DNA of 64,000 nucleotides from Halothece sp. PCC 7418 (lineage in GTDB: Bacteria > Cyanobacteriota > Cyanobacteriia > Cyanobacteriales > Rubidibacteraceae), in contig NC_019779.1 of NCBI RefSeq assembly GCF_000317635.1, positions 2,852,001-2,916,000 of the forward strand. The letters are read 5' to 3'. Every line of letters begins with the position of its first letter. The stretch's first letter is position 1. Shown here piece after piece: positions 25,208-36,335 of the stretch. Below the pieces are notes generated by a model. The model saw nothing but the letters and a program-made list of their open reading frames with translations, did no database searches and was not told the origin of the DNA. Both the position numbers and the translations under genes were made by a program.

Positions 25208-26455
25208 ATGAGTCCAGAAACCGTTTTAGACAATTCTCAAGCCACCTTCAATCCCCAACAGTTTGACCAATACGTGATGTCCACTTATGGACGCTTTCCC
25301 ATCGCGATCGCGCAAGGAAAAGGCTGCACACTCTGGGATACAGACGGCAAAAGTTACCTAGACTTGGTTGCTGGAATTGCCACCTGTACCCTCGGTCATG
25401 CTCATCCCACCCTTATTAAAGCAGTCACCGAGCAAATTCAAAAATTGCATCATGTGTCTAACTTGTACTATATTCCTGAACAAGGGGAACTCGCCCAGTG
25501 GCTAGTGGAGCATTCTTGTGCCGATCGCGCATTCTTTTGTAATTCTGGGGCCGAAGCCAACGAAGCAGCAATTAAACTCGCCCGAAAATATGCCCACACG
25601 GTTCGTGGGATTGAAAATCCAGTGATTCTCACCGCCCATTCCAGCTTTCACGGGCGCACCCTCGCCACCATTACCGCGACAGGACAACCCAAATACCAGA
25701 AAAATTTTGAACCGCTTGTCCCTGGATTTGCCTATGTTCCCTACAATGACATCACTGCATTAGAAAACGCGATCGCGCAATATTCAGAACAAGGCATTGC
25801 TGCTATTTTAATTGAACCCTTGCAAGGAGAAGGAGGGGTTTGTCCAGGAGATTTAGATTATTTTCTCCGTTTAAGAAAAATTTGTGATGAAACAGGAATC
25901 CTCTTAATTTTTGATGAAGTGCAAGTTGGGGTGGGACGCAGTGGGAAATATTGGGGTTATGAAAACTTAGGCGTTGAACCCGATATCTTCACCAGTGCGA
26001 AAGGTTTAGCGGGAGGAATCCCCATGGGGGCGATGTTGTGTAAAGAATTTTGTCAAGTTTTTACAGGTGGCGATCATGCCAGTACCTTTGGCGGGAATCC
26101 TTTAGTTTGTCGTACCGCATTAGCCGTTTTACAGACGTTAGAAGCAGAGGATATTTTGTCTAATGTGATCGCACGGGGCGAACAAATTCGGAAACATTTA
26201 CGCGCGATCGCGCAACAATTTCCCGATACTTTTACGGAAGTGCGGGGATGGGGTTTAATTAATGGCTTACAAATTCATTCGGAAACTGACCTGACTTCAA
26301 TTACAATTGTAAAAGAAGCTATGACACAAGGATTATTGGTTGCACCAGCTGGACCAAAAGTTTTGCGATTTGTCCCCCCACTGATTATTTCTGCAGCAGA
26401 AGTAGAAGCGGGAATGGAAACCTTAAAAACAGTCATTGAGTCAGTGCATAATTAG
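25208..26455 (+). CDS. argD: Acetylornithine aminotransferase
   Basis: The 415-residue product is a class III pyridoxal-phosphate aminotransferase that forms N-acetylornithine in arginine synthesis. Marks include 'CNSGAEANEAAIKLAR', 'SFHGRTLATITATGQPKY', 'LIFDEVQVGVGRSG' and the PLP-binding lysine in 'TSAKGLAGGIPMGAM'. The length is near the family mean, with a slightly extended N-terminus. The start is adjacent to heptameric repeats, without a clear ribosome binding site. Related 4-aminobutyrate or ornithine aminotransferases share this fold, but the sequence pattern fits ArgD best. Confidence 0.93.
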   Translation: MSPETVLDNSQATFNPQQFDQYVMSTYGRFPIAIAQGKGCTLWDTDGKSYLDLVAGIATCTLGHAHPTLIKAVTEQIQKLHHVSNLYYIPEQGELAQWLVEHSCADRAFFCNSGAEANEAAIKLARKYAHTVRGIENPVILTAHSSFHGRTLATITATGQPKYQKNFEPLVPGFAYVPYNDITALENAIAQYSEQGIAAILIEPLQGEGGVCPGDLDYFLRLRKICDETGILLIFDEVQVGVGRSGKYWGYENLGVEPDIFTSAKGLAGGIPMGAMLCKEFCQVFTGGDHASTFGGNPLVCRTALAVLQTLEAEDILSNVIARGEQIRKHLRAIAQQFPDTFTEVRGWGLINGLQIHSETDLTSITIVKEAMTQGLLVAPAGPKVLRFVPPLIISAAEVEAGMETLKTVIESVHN

Positions 26456-26655
26456 AATAAGATTTTCTGATTTATCTCTTGCCATTTTGGCAAGTTAAAC
26501 TGAAACTATTGTGAGTGTTTTGCAAACTATGATCGAGCCTTAGTCGCTCCTCATAAGAACTTAGTATCACAATTAAATGCAGCTAAAAATCAAGAATAAT
26601 CCTTGCTTATAACTCAATTTACCAACATGATTTAAGCCCTGACTAGACATTAATA

Positions 26656-27450
26656 ATGGATATTTCCCCACTGATTATTGCTCAAATTACCGATACTCAT
26701 CTACTAGCCTCATCCGAGGGGAAATTGTTGGGTTTACCCACCGCCAACTCATTAGCAGTGGTCATTGAGGAAATCCAAAACTTAATCCCTAAACCCCACT
26801 GCTTACTCTTAACTGGTGATCTCTCTCAAGACGAAACCCTCGCTTCTTACGAAAGATTACACAAACAAATCAGCAAACTCAATATTCCAGCCTATTGGCT
26901 TCCTGGAAATCATGATCAATTCCATCTCATGGAAAAAGCCCTGAACAATCCTCCCCTTTACGGAGATAAATCATTCCAATATAGCGGTTGGCACTTTATT
27001 CTCCTTAATTCCGCAGTACCAGGGCGAGTTTATGGGTATCTTAGTAAAGAAACTCTGGCTTGGTTAGATAGGGAACTGAAAAAAGCCAGTAACAGTCCAA
27101 CCGTGGTCGCGTTACATCATCCCCCCTTTTTAGTGGATTCTCATTGGCTGGATAAAAGTACCTTGCAAAATCCAGATGATTTGTTTGAAGTGTTAGATCG
27201 CCATCATCACGTTAGCTTAGTGTTGTTTGGTCATATCCATCAAGACTTTCAGCGCGATCGCGCAGGGGTTTGTTATTTAGCTAGTCCTTCCAGTTCCATC
27301 CAGTTTAAGCCCAGTTCAGAAACATTTGCCCTCGATGAAAAAAAACCAGGGTTTCGCCTCTTGTGGTTCTATCCCGATGGTAGCTTTGAAACAAAAGTGC
27401 ATCGAGTTGAGTTTAATTATGATTTAGATTTCAATGCTAACGGCTATTAG
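26656..27450 (+). CDS. Calcineurin-like phosphodiesterase (CpdA-type)
   Basis: The 264-residue product has the metallophosphoesterase motifs in order: 'QITDTHLLASSEGKL' (D-x-H), 'LLTGDLSQDE' (GD), 'WLPGNHDQ' (GNHD), 'VALHHPPF' and 'LFGHIHQDF' (GHxH). Together they form the two-metal site. This arrangement is typical of the CpdA/Icc group that hydrolyses cyclic nucleotides; the true substrate here is uncertain. Length is normal. The gene is preceded by 200 bases containing a short remnant frame (about 26501-26599, 'YDRALVAPHKNLVSQLNAAK') that I do not recognise. Confidence 0.85.
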   Translation: MDISPLIIAQITDTHLLASSEGKLLGLPTANSLAVVIEEIQNLIPKPHCLLLTGDLSQDETLASYERLHKQISKLNIPAYWLPGNHDQFHLMEKALNNPPLYGDKSFQYSGWHFILLNSAVPGRVYGYLSKETLAWLDRELKKASNSPTVVALHHPPFLVDSHWLDKSTLQNPDDLFEVLDRHHHVSLVLFGHIHQDFQRDRAGVCYLASPSSSIQFKPSSETFALDEKKPGFRLLWFYPDGSFETKVHRVEFNYDLDFNANGY

Positions 27451-27533
27451 TAATTGCTCAAGCCATAATTGATCAGGGATAATGAATCGGATACAACTAT
27501 AAAAAAACGGATTCAATATAATTTCAACTTAAA

Positions 27534-28499
27534 ATGACAGCAACCACTTCTTCTGGCAGCAAAATTGTTCGCATTGGGACACGGAAAAGCAATCTCGCCA
27601 TGGTACAAACCCATTGGGTGCGGGACGAACTGCAAAAGCATTTTCCCGATCACCAATTTGAAATTGAAGCCATGAGTACCCAAGGGGATAAAATTCTCGA
27701 TGTCGCCCTCTCGAAAATTGGCGATAAAGGATTATTTACTAAAGAATTAGAGTTAGGATTGCTGAATCAAGATGTGGATTTAGCGGTTCATTCCCTAAAA
27801 GATTTACCCACCCAATTGCCAGAAGGATTAATGTTAGGCTGTGTCACCAGTCGGGAGAATCCTGCTGATGCTTTAGTTTTAAATGAAAAGTATCAGGGCT
27901 ATACGATCCAAACCCTCCCCGAAGGCGCGGTGGTGGGAACATCTTCTCTCCGTCGCTTGGCGCAATTGCGGTATCATTACCCCTATCTTGAATTTAAAGA
28001 TGTGCGCGGAAATCTCAACACTCGGTTGAAAAAATTAGATAATGGAGACTATGATGCCTTAGTGCTTGCCGTTGCTGGACTGCAACGCTTAGGAATGGGC
28101 GATCGCGTTTCGCAAGCGATTCCCAGTGCAGTGTCTCTCCATGCGGTGGGACAGGGTGCGTTAGGGATTGAATGTCGCGAAGGGGATAGTCGGATTTTAG
28201 ACTTGTTAAAAGCCATTGAAGACCCAGACACGCGCGATTGCACTCTCGCCGAACGTTCCTTTTTACGAGAGTTAGAAGGCGGATGTCAAGTGCCGATTGG
28301 TGTAAATAGTTTCATTGAAGGGGAGCAGTTAACTTTAACGGGAATGGTCGCCAGTCTCGATGGTCAGCAACTCTTAAAGGATACTGTCAGCAGCGATCGC
28401 GCAGAACATGAAAAAATCGGCTATGATTTGGCGCAGTTAGTGCGAGAACAAGGCGCACAAGCGATTTTAGATGAAATTTTTGCCCAAGTTGAACGCTAA
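27534..28499 (+). CDS. hemC: Porphobilinogen deaminase (hydroxymethylbilane synthase)
   Basis: The 321-residue product polymerises four porphobilinogen units to hydroxymethylbilane, on the path to chlorophyll, heme and bilins. Visible motifs are '[17 protein letters not shown]', '[18 protein letters not shown]', '[12 protein letters not shown]' and '[10 protein letters not shown]', whose Cys carries the dipyrromethane cofactor. Length is standard. A TATAAT box at 27517-27522 lies 11 bases before the ATG, which is close to a start for transcription near the first codon, so a leader would be very short or the box may be fortuitous. Confidence 0.96.
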   Translation: MTATTSSGSKIVRIGTRKSNLAMVQTHWVRDELQKHFPDHQFEIEAMSTQGDKILDVALSKIGDKGLFTKELELGLLNQDVDLAVHSLKDLPTQLPEGLMLGCVTSRENPADALVLNEKYQGYTIQTLPEGAVVGTSSLRRLAQLRYHYPYLEFKDVRGNLNTRLKKLDNGDYDALVLAVAGLQRLGMGDRVSQAIPSAVSLHAVGQGALGIECREGDSRILDLLKAIEDPDTRDCTLAERSFLRELEGGCQVPIGVNSFIEGEQLTLTGMVASLDGQQLLKDTVSSDRAEHEKIGYDLAQLVREQGAQAILDEIFAQVER

Positions 28500-28625
28500 A
28501 TTGGGATCAGGAGAGTTCTAGAGTTAGGATTCTCCGTTTCTAGAAAGCGCGATCGCGCAACAATTCGATACAATATAATCCGAACTTGATTCGTTCGCAT
28601 TGCAGATAATTGTCAGGGGAGTCTC

Positions 28626-30692
28626 ATGGGGAGAGTTGTCGGGATTGACTTAGGCACTACCAACTCAGTTGTTTCTATAACCGAGGGCGGGAAGCCATTG
28701 GTCATCGCCAATGCAGAAGGAACACGGACAACCCCCTCTGTCGTTAGTTTTAACAAGGATGGGGAACTCTTGGTGGGTCAAATGGCACGGCGACAGTCCG
28801 TTTTAAACCCGCAAAATACATTTTTTGGGGTCAAACGCTTTATTGGACGGAAATACGCCGAATTAAGCCCTGCGAGTAAGCGAGTTCCCTACACCATTCG
28901 TCGCGATGATGCGGGGAATGTCAAATTACGTTGTCCTCGTTTGAAAAAAGAATTTGCACCCGAAGAAATCTCAGCACGGATTTTACAGAAATTGGTGCAA
29001 GATGCTAGCCGTTATTTGGGAGAACCCGTAACGGAAGCGGTGATTACTGTTCCTGCTTATTTTAATGATTCCCAACGCCAAGCCACACGGGATGCAGGAC
29101 GCATTGCAGGGTTAGATGTCTTAAGAATTCTTAATGAACCCACCGCAGCAGCCCTCGCTTATGGGTTAGATCAAGAAGAAAATAGTCTGGTGCTGGTGTT
29201 TGACCTCGGCGGAGGAACGTTTGATGTTTCTATTTTAGAAGTCGGCGATGGCGTTTTTGAAGTGAGAGCCACCAGTGGGGATACGCAACTGGGGGGAAAT
29301 GATTTTGATGAGAAAATTGTTAATTGGCTCGCGGAAGAGTTTTTAGAGAAAGAAGGGATTGACTTACGGCGCGATCGGCAAGCCCTACAACGCCTCTCAG
29401 AAGCAGCAGAAAAAGCAAAAATTGAACTCTCTGGTGTCGGAATCACGGAAATTAACTTACCGTTTATTACCGCCAGTGAAAGTGGTCCGAAGCATATTGA
29501 AACCCAACTAGCGCGATCGCAGTTTGAAGGCTTTTGTGAGGATCTCATGCAACGGTTACGCCGTCCCCTGAAACGCGCCTTTAAAGATGCAGGGTTACGC
29601 CCTGATGATATTGATGAAGTGGTTTTAGTGGGCGGATCAACTCGCATTCCCATGGTGCAAGACATGGTGCGAAACTTAATCGGTCGTGAACCGAACCAAA
29701 ATGTTAACCCTGATGAAGTGGTTGCGGTGGGGGCTGCGATTCAAGCGGGAATTCTCGCTGGAGAAGTGAAAGACGTTCTTTTGTTAGATGTTAGTCCCCT
29801 TTCTTTTGGCATCGAAACCATTGGTGGGGTGATGAAAAAACTGATTCCCCGCAATACCACGATTCCCGTCCGCCGTTCGGATGTTTTCTCCACCAGCGAA
29901 AATAATCAAACCATGGTAGAAGTCCATGTCTTGCAAGGGGAACGGGAAATGGCTGCGGAAAATAAATCCCTCGGACGATTTAAGCTAACGGGGATTCCTC
30001 CCGCACCGCGAGGCGTTCCCCAAATCCTGGTCTCTTTGGATTTAGATGCCAATGGAATCTTAAATGTGACCGCCATGGATAAAACCACTGGGCGTGAGCA
30101 AAGTGTGACCATTCAGGGAGCTTCTACCCTCTCCGAAAGCGAAATTAATCGGATGTTAAATGATGCTGCTGAACATAGTCGCATTGACCAAGAACGGAAA
30201 GAAAGAGTTGAAAAACGCAACCGCGCCGAAGCCCTCGCCGATAGCGCACAACGTCGCTTAAAAGAAGTGGCTCTTGATTTTGGGACACAATTTGCCAGTT
30301 ACTACCGTCGTCGTATTGAAGCCCTCATTGAAGAATTACGAGAAAGTTTAGCCCGTGATGATGAACGAGGAATCGATCGCGCTCAAGCTGACTTACAAGA
30401 TGCCCTGTATGAGTTAAATCGAGAAGTCCGCTTACAATACGAAGATGAAGATGATGATCTCTTTGGCTCAATTAAACGGACTTTCCTTGGGGATGAAGAA
30501 GATGACCGCATTCCTCCCTATCGTCGTGAATCTATGAACTCTCGCCCCCGCAGTCGTCCTCGTTATGAGCGCGATCGCGATTACTATGAAGAAGATGAAT
30601 ATGAGCGTCGTCCCCCCCGCCGTTCTTCTTCCCGTCGTCGTCCCTTTGAGTATGAAAATGATTGGGACGAAGAAGATGATGATTGGTTTTAA
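28626..30692 (+). CDS. dnaK3: Hsp70 chaperone DnaK3-type
   Basis: The 688-residue product has the Hsp70 ATPase domain (1-385: '[11 protein letters not shown]', '[13 protein letters not shown]', '[13 protein letters not shown]') and a substrate-binding domain (about 390-600). Instead of the usual EEVD-like end it has a long, Arg- and acidic-rich tail (about 620-688: repeated RPP/RRS and DDD stretches) ending 'DDDWF'. That tail is a mark of the cyanobacterial DnaK3 group, a thylakoid-associated form thought to help membrane protein biogenesis. A dnaJ gene follows after 28 bases, as usual for dnaK3. A TATAAT-like box is at 28574-28579. Confidence 0.92.
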   Translation: MGRVVGIDLGTTNSVVSITEGGKPLVIANAEGTRTTPSVVSFNKDGELLVGQMARRQSVLNPQNTFFGVKRFIGRKYAELSPASKRVPYTIRRDDAGNVKLRCPRLKKEFAPEEISARILQKLVQDASRYLGEPVTEAVITVPAYFNDSQRQATRDAGRIAGLDVLRILNEPTAAALAYGLDQEENSLVLVFDLGGGTFDVSILEVGDGVFEVRATSGDTQLGGNDFDEKIVNWLAEEFLEKEGIDLRRDRQALQRLSEAAEKAKIELSGVGITEINLPFITASESGPKHIETQLARSQFEGFCEDLMQRLRRPLKRAFKDAGLRPDDIDEVVLVGGSTRIPMVQDMVRNLIGREPNQNVNPDEVVAVGAAIQAGILAGEVKDVLLLDVSPLSFGIETIGGVMKKLIPRNTTIPVRRSDVFSTSENNQTMVEVHVLQGEREMAAENKSLGRFKLTGIPPAPRGVPQILVSLDLDANGILNVTAMDKTTGREQSVTIQGASTLSESEINRMLNDAAEHSRIDQERKERVEKRNRAEALADSAQRRLKEVALDFGTQFASYYRRRIEALIEELRESLARDDERGIDRAQADLQDALYELNREVRLQYEDEDDDLFGSIKRTFLGDEEDDRIPPYRRESMNSRPRSRPRYERDRDYYEEDEYERRPPRRSSSRRRPFEYENDWDEEDDDWF

Positions 30693-30720
30693 ATTTCACT
30701 AAGGGTCGCTTGCCTCAACT

Positions 30721-31719
30721 ATGCCAAATCTTCCCAATTACTATGAACTCTTAGACGTTTCCCCTGAAGCAACAGTGGAAGAAATCAAGCGAGCTTATCG
30801 TCGTCTGGCTCGTCGATATCACCCTGATCTCAATCCAGGAGATAAACAAGCCGAAGAAACTTTTAAAGATTTAGTGGAAGCCTACGACGTACTCTGCGAC
30901 CCCGAAGAACGGGAAAAGTATGATGAATTACTCAATAAGCGTAACCCCAAAACTCGCCGTCGCAGTAAAACAGCGAATCCGAAAACACGCCAGAGTAGTT
31001 CTGCAACCGAGAATGGTCGGTATGGATCTGACTTTAATCGCTTTGTGGAACAAACCTTCCGTAAAAAAAGCCAACGTCAAACGGGAACAACGCAAACGCA
31101 AACCTCCCGTCGTGTTCCTCAAGATGATGGCAGTGCTTATCGCCCTGGAACTCGTAAAACCGCTTATAAAGTGGAATCAGACCCCTCCCGTTCGCCCAAA
31201 GAACGTCCCCGTGATGTAGAAGCGAGATTAAAACTCCCTCTGGAAAAGGCTTATCGTGGCGGAAAAGAGCGCATTCGTTTAGAAGATGGGCGTTCCTTAG
31301 AAATTGATATGCCCTCAGGAATGATTGATGGTCAACAGATGCGCCTGCGCGGACAAGGGTTAGGCGGAGGCGATTTATATTTAACGATTACGATCGCGCC
31401 CCATTGTTTCTTTAAACTCAAAGATAAAGATGTCTTCTGTCGCGTTCCCGTTACTCCCAGTGAAGCCGTTTTAGGGAAAGCGATTCAAGTTCCCACCTTA
31501 GATGGCTTAGTGGAAATGGCAATTCCTGCTGGGGTGAAGTCAGGTCAACGCTTGCGTTTAGCGAATAAAGGCTATCCTGTAGATGGGGAACGCGGGGATC
31601 AACTGGTTGAAATTCAAATTGTTGTCCCCCCTGAACCGACAGCAGAAGAAAAGGAACTCTATCGAAAACTGCAAGAAATTCAGAGTTTTGCCCCTCGGGA
31701 CTCCTTGCTGAAAGACTAA
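30721..31719 (+). CDS. dnaJ: DnaJ-type Hsp40 partner of DnaK3
   Basis: The 332-residue product has an N-terminal J domain with the HPD motif in 'RYHPDLNPGD' (about residues 5-70), a variable Ser/Thr/Arg-rich linker (about 70-150), and two C-terminal beta-sandwich domains (about 165-320) for client binding. The Cys-rich zinc domain of DnaJ proper is absent, so it is a type II J protein. The gene is directly linked to dnaK3 and most likely cotranscribed. Cyanobacteria usually pair this J protein with DnaK3 at the thylakoid membrane. Confidence 0.9.
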   Translation: MPNLPNYYELLDVSPEATVEEIKRAYRRLARRYHPDLNPGDKQAEETFKDLVEAYDVLCDPEEREKYDELLNKRNPKTRRRSKTANPKTRQSSSATENGRYGSDFNRFVEQTFRKKSQRQTGTTQTQTSRRVPQDDGSAYRPGTRKTAYKVESDPSRSPKERPRDVEARLKLPLEKAYRGGKERIRLEDGRSLEIDMPSGMIDGQQMRLRGQGLGGGDLYLTITIAPHCFFKLKDKDVFCRVPVTPSEAVLGKAIQVPTLDGLVEMAIPAGVKSGQRLRLANKGYPVDGERGDQLVEIQIVVPPEPTAEEKELYRKLQEIQSFAPRDSLLKD

Positions 31720-31847
31720 GTTCGATTGCAGTGGTGACTGAACTGGCTGATGACGGATGACACGATTGAGATATTTTATCGATCAATGGTGATTTATCGG
31801 AAGGTCTTAAAATTAAGAACGAGATCCTACTTAGAGTTGATTCGTTC

Positions 31848-34800
31848 ATGGCTTTTGCTTCAGTTATTCGCACTCTAGCGCGATCGCGCTTAACCCAAGA
31901 ACTTCGCCAAAACCTCGTTAACAACCACACCCTGAAACTAACTGGAATCCCACGGCTACCGAAGGGATTAATGGCTTCTGCATTTGCACAACAGTCCCTT
32001 AACAAAGCAGAAACCTCCCATTTATTCGTTATTTGTGCCACCTTAGAAGAAGCGGGACGGTGGGCGACCCAACTGCAAAGCATGGACTGGGAAACCGTAC
32101 AGTTTTATCCTACGTCGGAAGCCACGCCTTACGAACCGTTTAACCCAGAATCGGAGATGATTTGGGGACAAATCCAAGTTTTATTAACGCTTCAGCAACA
32201 GCCAGAAAAACCCACGGCGATTGTCGCGACAGAAAAAGCCTTACAACCGCATCTTCCGCCACAAGCGGTATTTGAAAAGATTTGTCTTTCCTTTGAGAAG
32301 GGAATGTCTCTCGATAGCAAAACCATTGACCATCGCCTCACCGAATTAGGTTATGAACGAGTTTCTTTAGTGGAAACGGAAGGACAATGGACTCGCAGAG
32401 GGGATTTAGTGGATATCTTTCCCGTTGCGTCTGAACTTCCGATTCGCTTAGAGTGGTTTGGGGATGAACTGGAACAACTGCGCGAGTTTGATCCAGTGAG
32501 TCAACGATCTTTAGATCAAATTGAAAGCCTCACACTAACCCCGACTAGCTTTTCCCCTCTGATTGCAAAAGGAATAACCGAACAAGGAAATTTAGATCGG
32601 TTTTATTCTTATCTGTCTGAGGAAGAACAAAGTCAGTTTCAAGAACAAAATTATCCCGATGGGATGCACCGCTTTTTAGGCTTGGCGTATCCCGAACCCG
32701 CTTCTTTACTGGATTATCTTCCAGAAAATACCCTGGTTGTGGTGGATGAACCGGAACAATGTCAAGCCCACAGCGATCGCGCTTTAGAACATACTGAAGA
32801 TCAATATCAAGAAAGTAATCCTGATCTTCCTCGACTTCATGCAGATTTCAAAACCTGTTTAGAAGATGCAGCAGTCTTCTATCAACTTCACTTTTCAGAA
32901 ATAACTGAAGAAAATGATTCGGGAGTCAATCTCGCCAGTCGTCCGCTTCCCGTTACCCCGCATCAGTTTGCGAAACTGGCGGAAATTGTGAGAGGAAAGC
33001 GAGAAATCTACAGTGGGATGACCCTAGAAAATTATGACACTTGGATTATTTCCGCCCAACCCTCGCGATCGGTTTCCTTACTCCAAGAACACGATTGTCC
33101 CGCGCAATTTGTTCCCAATCCCCGCGATTATCCTGCGATTGAAAAGTTACAGCGTGAAAAAACAGCCGTTGCGGTGAAATATTCGGGGTTAGGGGAAGTG
33201 GAAGGCTTTATTCTTCCCACCTTTCGTATTGCAGTTGTCACTGACAGAGAATTTTTTGGACAGCACGTTTTAACCACACCTAGTTATATTCGCAAACGCC
33301 GAAGGGCTGCATCTAAGCAAGTTGATCTCAACAAACTGCGTCCCGGGGATTATGTGGTTCACCGTCAGCATGGGGTTGGAAAATTCCTCAAACTAGAAAG
33401 TTGGGAAACCCGAGAATATCTGGTGGTTGAGTACGCGGATGGCTTGTTAAGAGTTCCCGCCGATAGTTTAGAATCTCTTTCTCGTTACCGCCATTTGGGA
33501 GAAGGAAAACCGCAACTGAATAAAATGTCAGGGAAAGCCTGGCAAAATACCAAAAATAAGGTCGAGAAAGCGGTTAAAAAAGTTGCCATTGACTTACTCA
33601 ATTTATACGCGCAGCGATCGCAGCTTTCCGGTTATGCCTATCCTGAGGATACCCCTTGGCAACAAGAATTAGAAGATTCTTTCCCTTATCAAGCGACACC
33701 CGACCAGTTAAAAGCGGTTCAAGATGTGAAACGAGATTTAGAAAGTGAGTTACCGATGGATCGCTTAGTTTGTGGTGATGTGGGCTTTGGGAAAACGGAA
33801 GTCGCAATTCGGGCGATCTTTAAAATTCTCATGTCAGGGAAACAGGTAGCATTTCTCGCACCCACCACGATTCTCACCCAACAGCATTATCACACCCTCA
33901 AAGAACGATTTGCGCCGTATCCGATTAATATTGGCTTACTCAATCGTTTTCGGACTGCTAACGAACGAAAAGATATTTTGAAACGGCTTTCTACAGGGGA
34001 ATTAGATGTGGTTGTGGGAACCCACCAACTTTTAAATAAGAGTGTCAAATATAAAGACTTGGGAATGTTGGTGGTAGATGAAGAACAACGGTTTGGGGTG
34101 AACCAGAAAGAGAAAATTAAATCTATGAAAACGGAAGTGGATGTTCTCACCTTAACTGCAACCCCGATTCCGCGAACCCTATATATGTCTCTCTCTGGGA
34201 TTCGGGAAATGAGTTTAATTACCACGCCACCGCCATCCCGTCGTCCCATTAAAACCCATTTATCCCCTTATGATGGGGAAGCGATTCGGACGGCGATTCG
34301 CAATGAATTGGATCGCGGGGGACAAGTGTTTTATGTGGTTCCGCGGGTGGAAGGAATTGAAGAAACGGCGGGAAAATTACGGGAAATGGTTCCTGGCGCA
34401 CGGATCGCGATCGCGCACGGACAAATGGAGGAAGCAGAATTAGAATCCACCATGCTAACCTTCAATAATGGCGATGCGGATATCCTCGTTTGTACGACGA
34501 TTATTGAATCTGGGTTAGATATTCCTCGGGTGAATACCATTGTTGTGGAAGATTCACAGAAATTCGGTTTATCGCAACTGTATCAACTGCGAGGGCGTGT
34601 GGGACGGTCGGGGATTCAAGCCCATGCGTGGTTACTGTACCCCAAGCAAAGTAGTCTCAGCGATACTGCGAAAAAACGACTCCGTGCACTACAAGAGTTT
34701 ACCCAACTCGGTTCAGGATATCAACTGGCGATGCGCGATTTAGAGATTCGGGGTGTTGGCGAGTTACTCGGTGCGAAACAGTCGGGACAAATGAATGCAG

Positions 34801-35342
34801 TGGGCTTCGATTTATATATGAGTATGTTACAAGAAGCGATTCAGGAAGTCCAAGGACAAGATATTCCGCAAGTGGATGACACGCAAATTGATCTGAAATT
34901 AACCGCTTTTGTTCCCAATCATTACATCACCGATATGGATCAAAAAATGGATGCGTATCGCACAGTAACGATGGCGAGTAGTAAGAAAGAACTGGATCAA
35001 ATCCGACAAGATTGGCGCGATCGTTATGGCGAATTACCTGCACCGGTTCAACAATTATTACAGGTAATGGAACTCAAACAAATCACCAAATCCCTCGGTT
35101 TTTCTCGCATCAAACCAGAAGGAAAACAGCACGTTGCGTTAGAAACACCAATGGAAGAACCCGCTTGGAAACGCCTACAAGAACATCTTCCGAAGCACAT
35201 TGCTTCCCGTTTTATTTACAGCAAAGGAAAAGTTACAGTGCGGGGTTTAGGAGTTTTAAAAACTCAACAACAGTTAGATAATTTAATTAATTGGTTAGGA
35301 GAATTGAGAGCATCTTTAGACCAAGAAAGCGCGATCGCGTAA
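31848..35342 (+). CDS. mfd: Transcription-repair coupling factor
   Basis: The 1164-residue product removes RNA polymerase stalled at DNA damage and recruits UvrA. The layout is the N-terminal UvrB-like region (about 20-350), the RNA-polymerase interaction domain ('[17 protein letters not shown] ... YLVVEYADG', about 490-560), then a RecG-like translocase with '[13 protein letters not shown]' (Walker A), '[10 protein letters not shown]' (Walker B), '[13 protein letters not shown]' and '[15 protein letters not shown]', followed by the TRCF domain near the end. Length is normal. The downstream neighbour is the HindIII-family restriction-modification locus. Confidence 0.96.
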   Translation: MAFASVIRTLARSRLTQELRQNLVNNHTLKLTGIPRLPKGLMASAFAQQSLNKAETSHLFVICATLEEAGRWATQLQSMDWETVQFYPTSEATPYEPFNPESEMIWGQIQVLLTLQQQPEKPTAIVATEKALQPHLPPQAVFEKICLSFEKGMSLDSKTIDHRLTELGYERVSLVETEGQWTRRGDLVDIFPVASELPIRLEWFGDELEQLREFDPVSQRSLDQIESLTLTPTSFSPLIAKGITEQGNLDRFYSYLSEEEQSQFQEQNYPDGMHRFLGLAYPEPASLLDYLPENTLVVVDEPEQCQAHSDRALEHTEDQYQESNPDLPRLHADFKTCLEDAAVFYQLHFSEITEENDSGVNLASRPLPVTPHQFAKLAEIVRGKREIYSGMTLENYDTWIISAQPSRSVSLLQEHDCPAQFVPNPRDYPAIEKLQREKTAVAVKYSGLGEVEGFILPTFRIAVVTDREFFGQHVLTTPSYIRKRRRAASKQVDLNKLRPGDYVVHRQHGVGKFLKLESWETREYLVVEYADGLLRVPADSLESLSRYRHLGEGKPQLNKMSGKAWQNTKNKVEKAVKKVAIDLLNLYAQRSQLSGYAYPEDTPWQQELEDSFPYQATPDQLKAVQDVKRDLESELPMDRLVCGDVGFGKTEVAIRAIFKILMSGKQVAFLAPTTILTQQHYHTLKERFAPYPINIGLLNRFRTANERKDILKRLSTGELDVVVGTHQLLNKSVKYKDLGMLVVDEEQRFGVNQKEKIKSMKTEVDVLTLTATPIPRTLYMSLSGIREMSLITTPPPSRRPIKTHLSPYDGEAIRTAIRNELDRGGQVFYVVPRVEGIEETAGKLREMVPGARIAIAHGQMEEAELESTMLTFNNGDADILVCTTIIESGLDIPRVNTIVVEDSQKFGLSQLYQLRGRVGRSGIQAHAWLLYPKQSSLSDTAKKRLRALQEFTQLGSGYQLAMRDLEIRGVGELLGAKQSGQMNAVGFDLYMSMLQEAIQEVQGQDIPQVDDTQIDLKLTAFVPNHYITDMDQKMDAYRTVTMASSKKELDQIRQDWRDRYGELPAPVQQLLQVMELKQITKSLGFSRIKPEGKQHVALETPMEEPAWKRLQEHLPKHIASRFIYSKGKVTVRGLGVLKTQQQLDNLINWLGELRASLDQESAIA

Positions 35343-35411
35343 GATCAAGAAACATCTGTTCCTCTTTGATAGTAATAAAATATTCACCTAATAACATAAT
35401 TCTGAGTTAGC

Positions 35412-36330
35412 ATGAATGCTGAAATTGTTACGGATTATCAACGTGAAAAGGGAAGTTATTGGATTAATGAAATTAGCCATCTTAGTGGTAATTTTGGAGA
35501 GGATTCACAAAAAGTTGAACAAGAAATTGCTCAAGAAATTTAATTAGATGGAATAGAAGCCTTATTAGGTCATTTGCGTTTGTGTGGAGTCATACCTGAA
35601 AAATATGGACATGATACTACTGAGGAAAAACTCTATTCTAAATATACTGATGTTGTTATACATCAAGCGTTTACTGCAATCGGTTTTAACAGTTTAGTAT
35701 TACAAGAACGGTCAGGTGTAGCCGATGTTGAATGTGTTAATCAAGAATATAGTTTTGTGGCGGATGCAAAAGCATTTAGATTAAGTCGGACAGCAAAAAA
35801 TCAGAAAGACTTTAAAGTTCAAGCCTTAGATAACTGGAAACATGGTAAACCATATGCTATGCTGGTTTGTCCAGTTTATCAACTCCCTGCTAGAAGTAGT
35901 CAGATTTATCAACAAGCTGCAACCCGATCAGTTTTTATAGCAACCTATACCCACCTTGCTGTTTTAGTTCGTTATGCAAAAACTATTAGTCAAAATCAAG
36001 CTATGGTTTTGCTTCAAGAAGTTTTCAAATCAGTAGAAGCAATGAATCCATCAAAGAATGCTAATAATTATTGGCAAGTTGTTAATCGTATTTTTTTAGA
36101 TTCAGACAAAAGTTTAAGTAATATATGGAAAGATGAAAAACAAGCATCTATAGAATCTATTTGTATTTCTAAAGAAGAAGCTATTCTTTTTTTTATCACA
36201 AGAACGAGAGCGGATTATGAGAATGTCAAAGGAAGAAGCAATACAAGAACTTATTAAAATTAATAAAATAGACAATAAAACTAAAGCAGTAAATTCAGTT
36301 GCTAGTCATGGATTGTTAGACATTTTATAA
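35412..36330 (+). pseudogene. HindIII-family restriction endonuclease, inactivated
   Basis: The original frame starts at ATG 35412, but TAA at 35541-35543 interrupts it after 43 codons. The frame is open again and encodes the family core: 'FVADAKAFRLSRTAKNQKDF' (catalytic Asp and Lys in the DAK element), then 'KHGKPYAMLVCPVYQLPARS' and 'SQIYQQAATRSV'. Near 36190 a run of eight T shifts the frame; the true C-terminus continues in the next frame as 'RIMRMSKEEAIQELIKINKI' and ends at TAA 36328-36330. Seven T would restore it. This strongly resembles HindIII, which cuts A/AGCTT. With two lesions a full nuclease cannot be made. Confidence 0.85.
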
Positions 36331-36335
36331 CTTAT

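Noticed and set aside
31451-32083. 210-residue minus-strand frame across the dnaJ-mfd junction
   Set aside because: It runs antisense to two clear genes and lacks any recognisable pattern.
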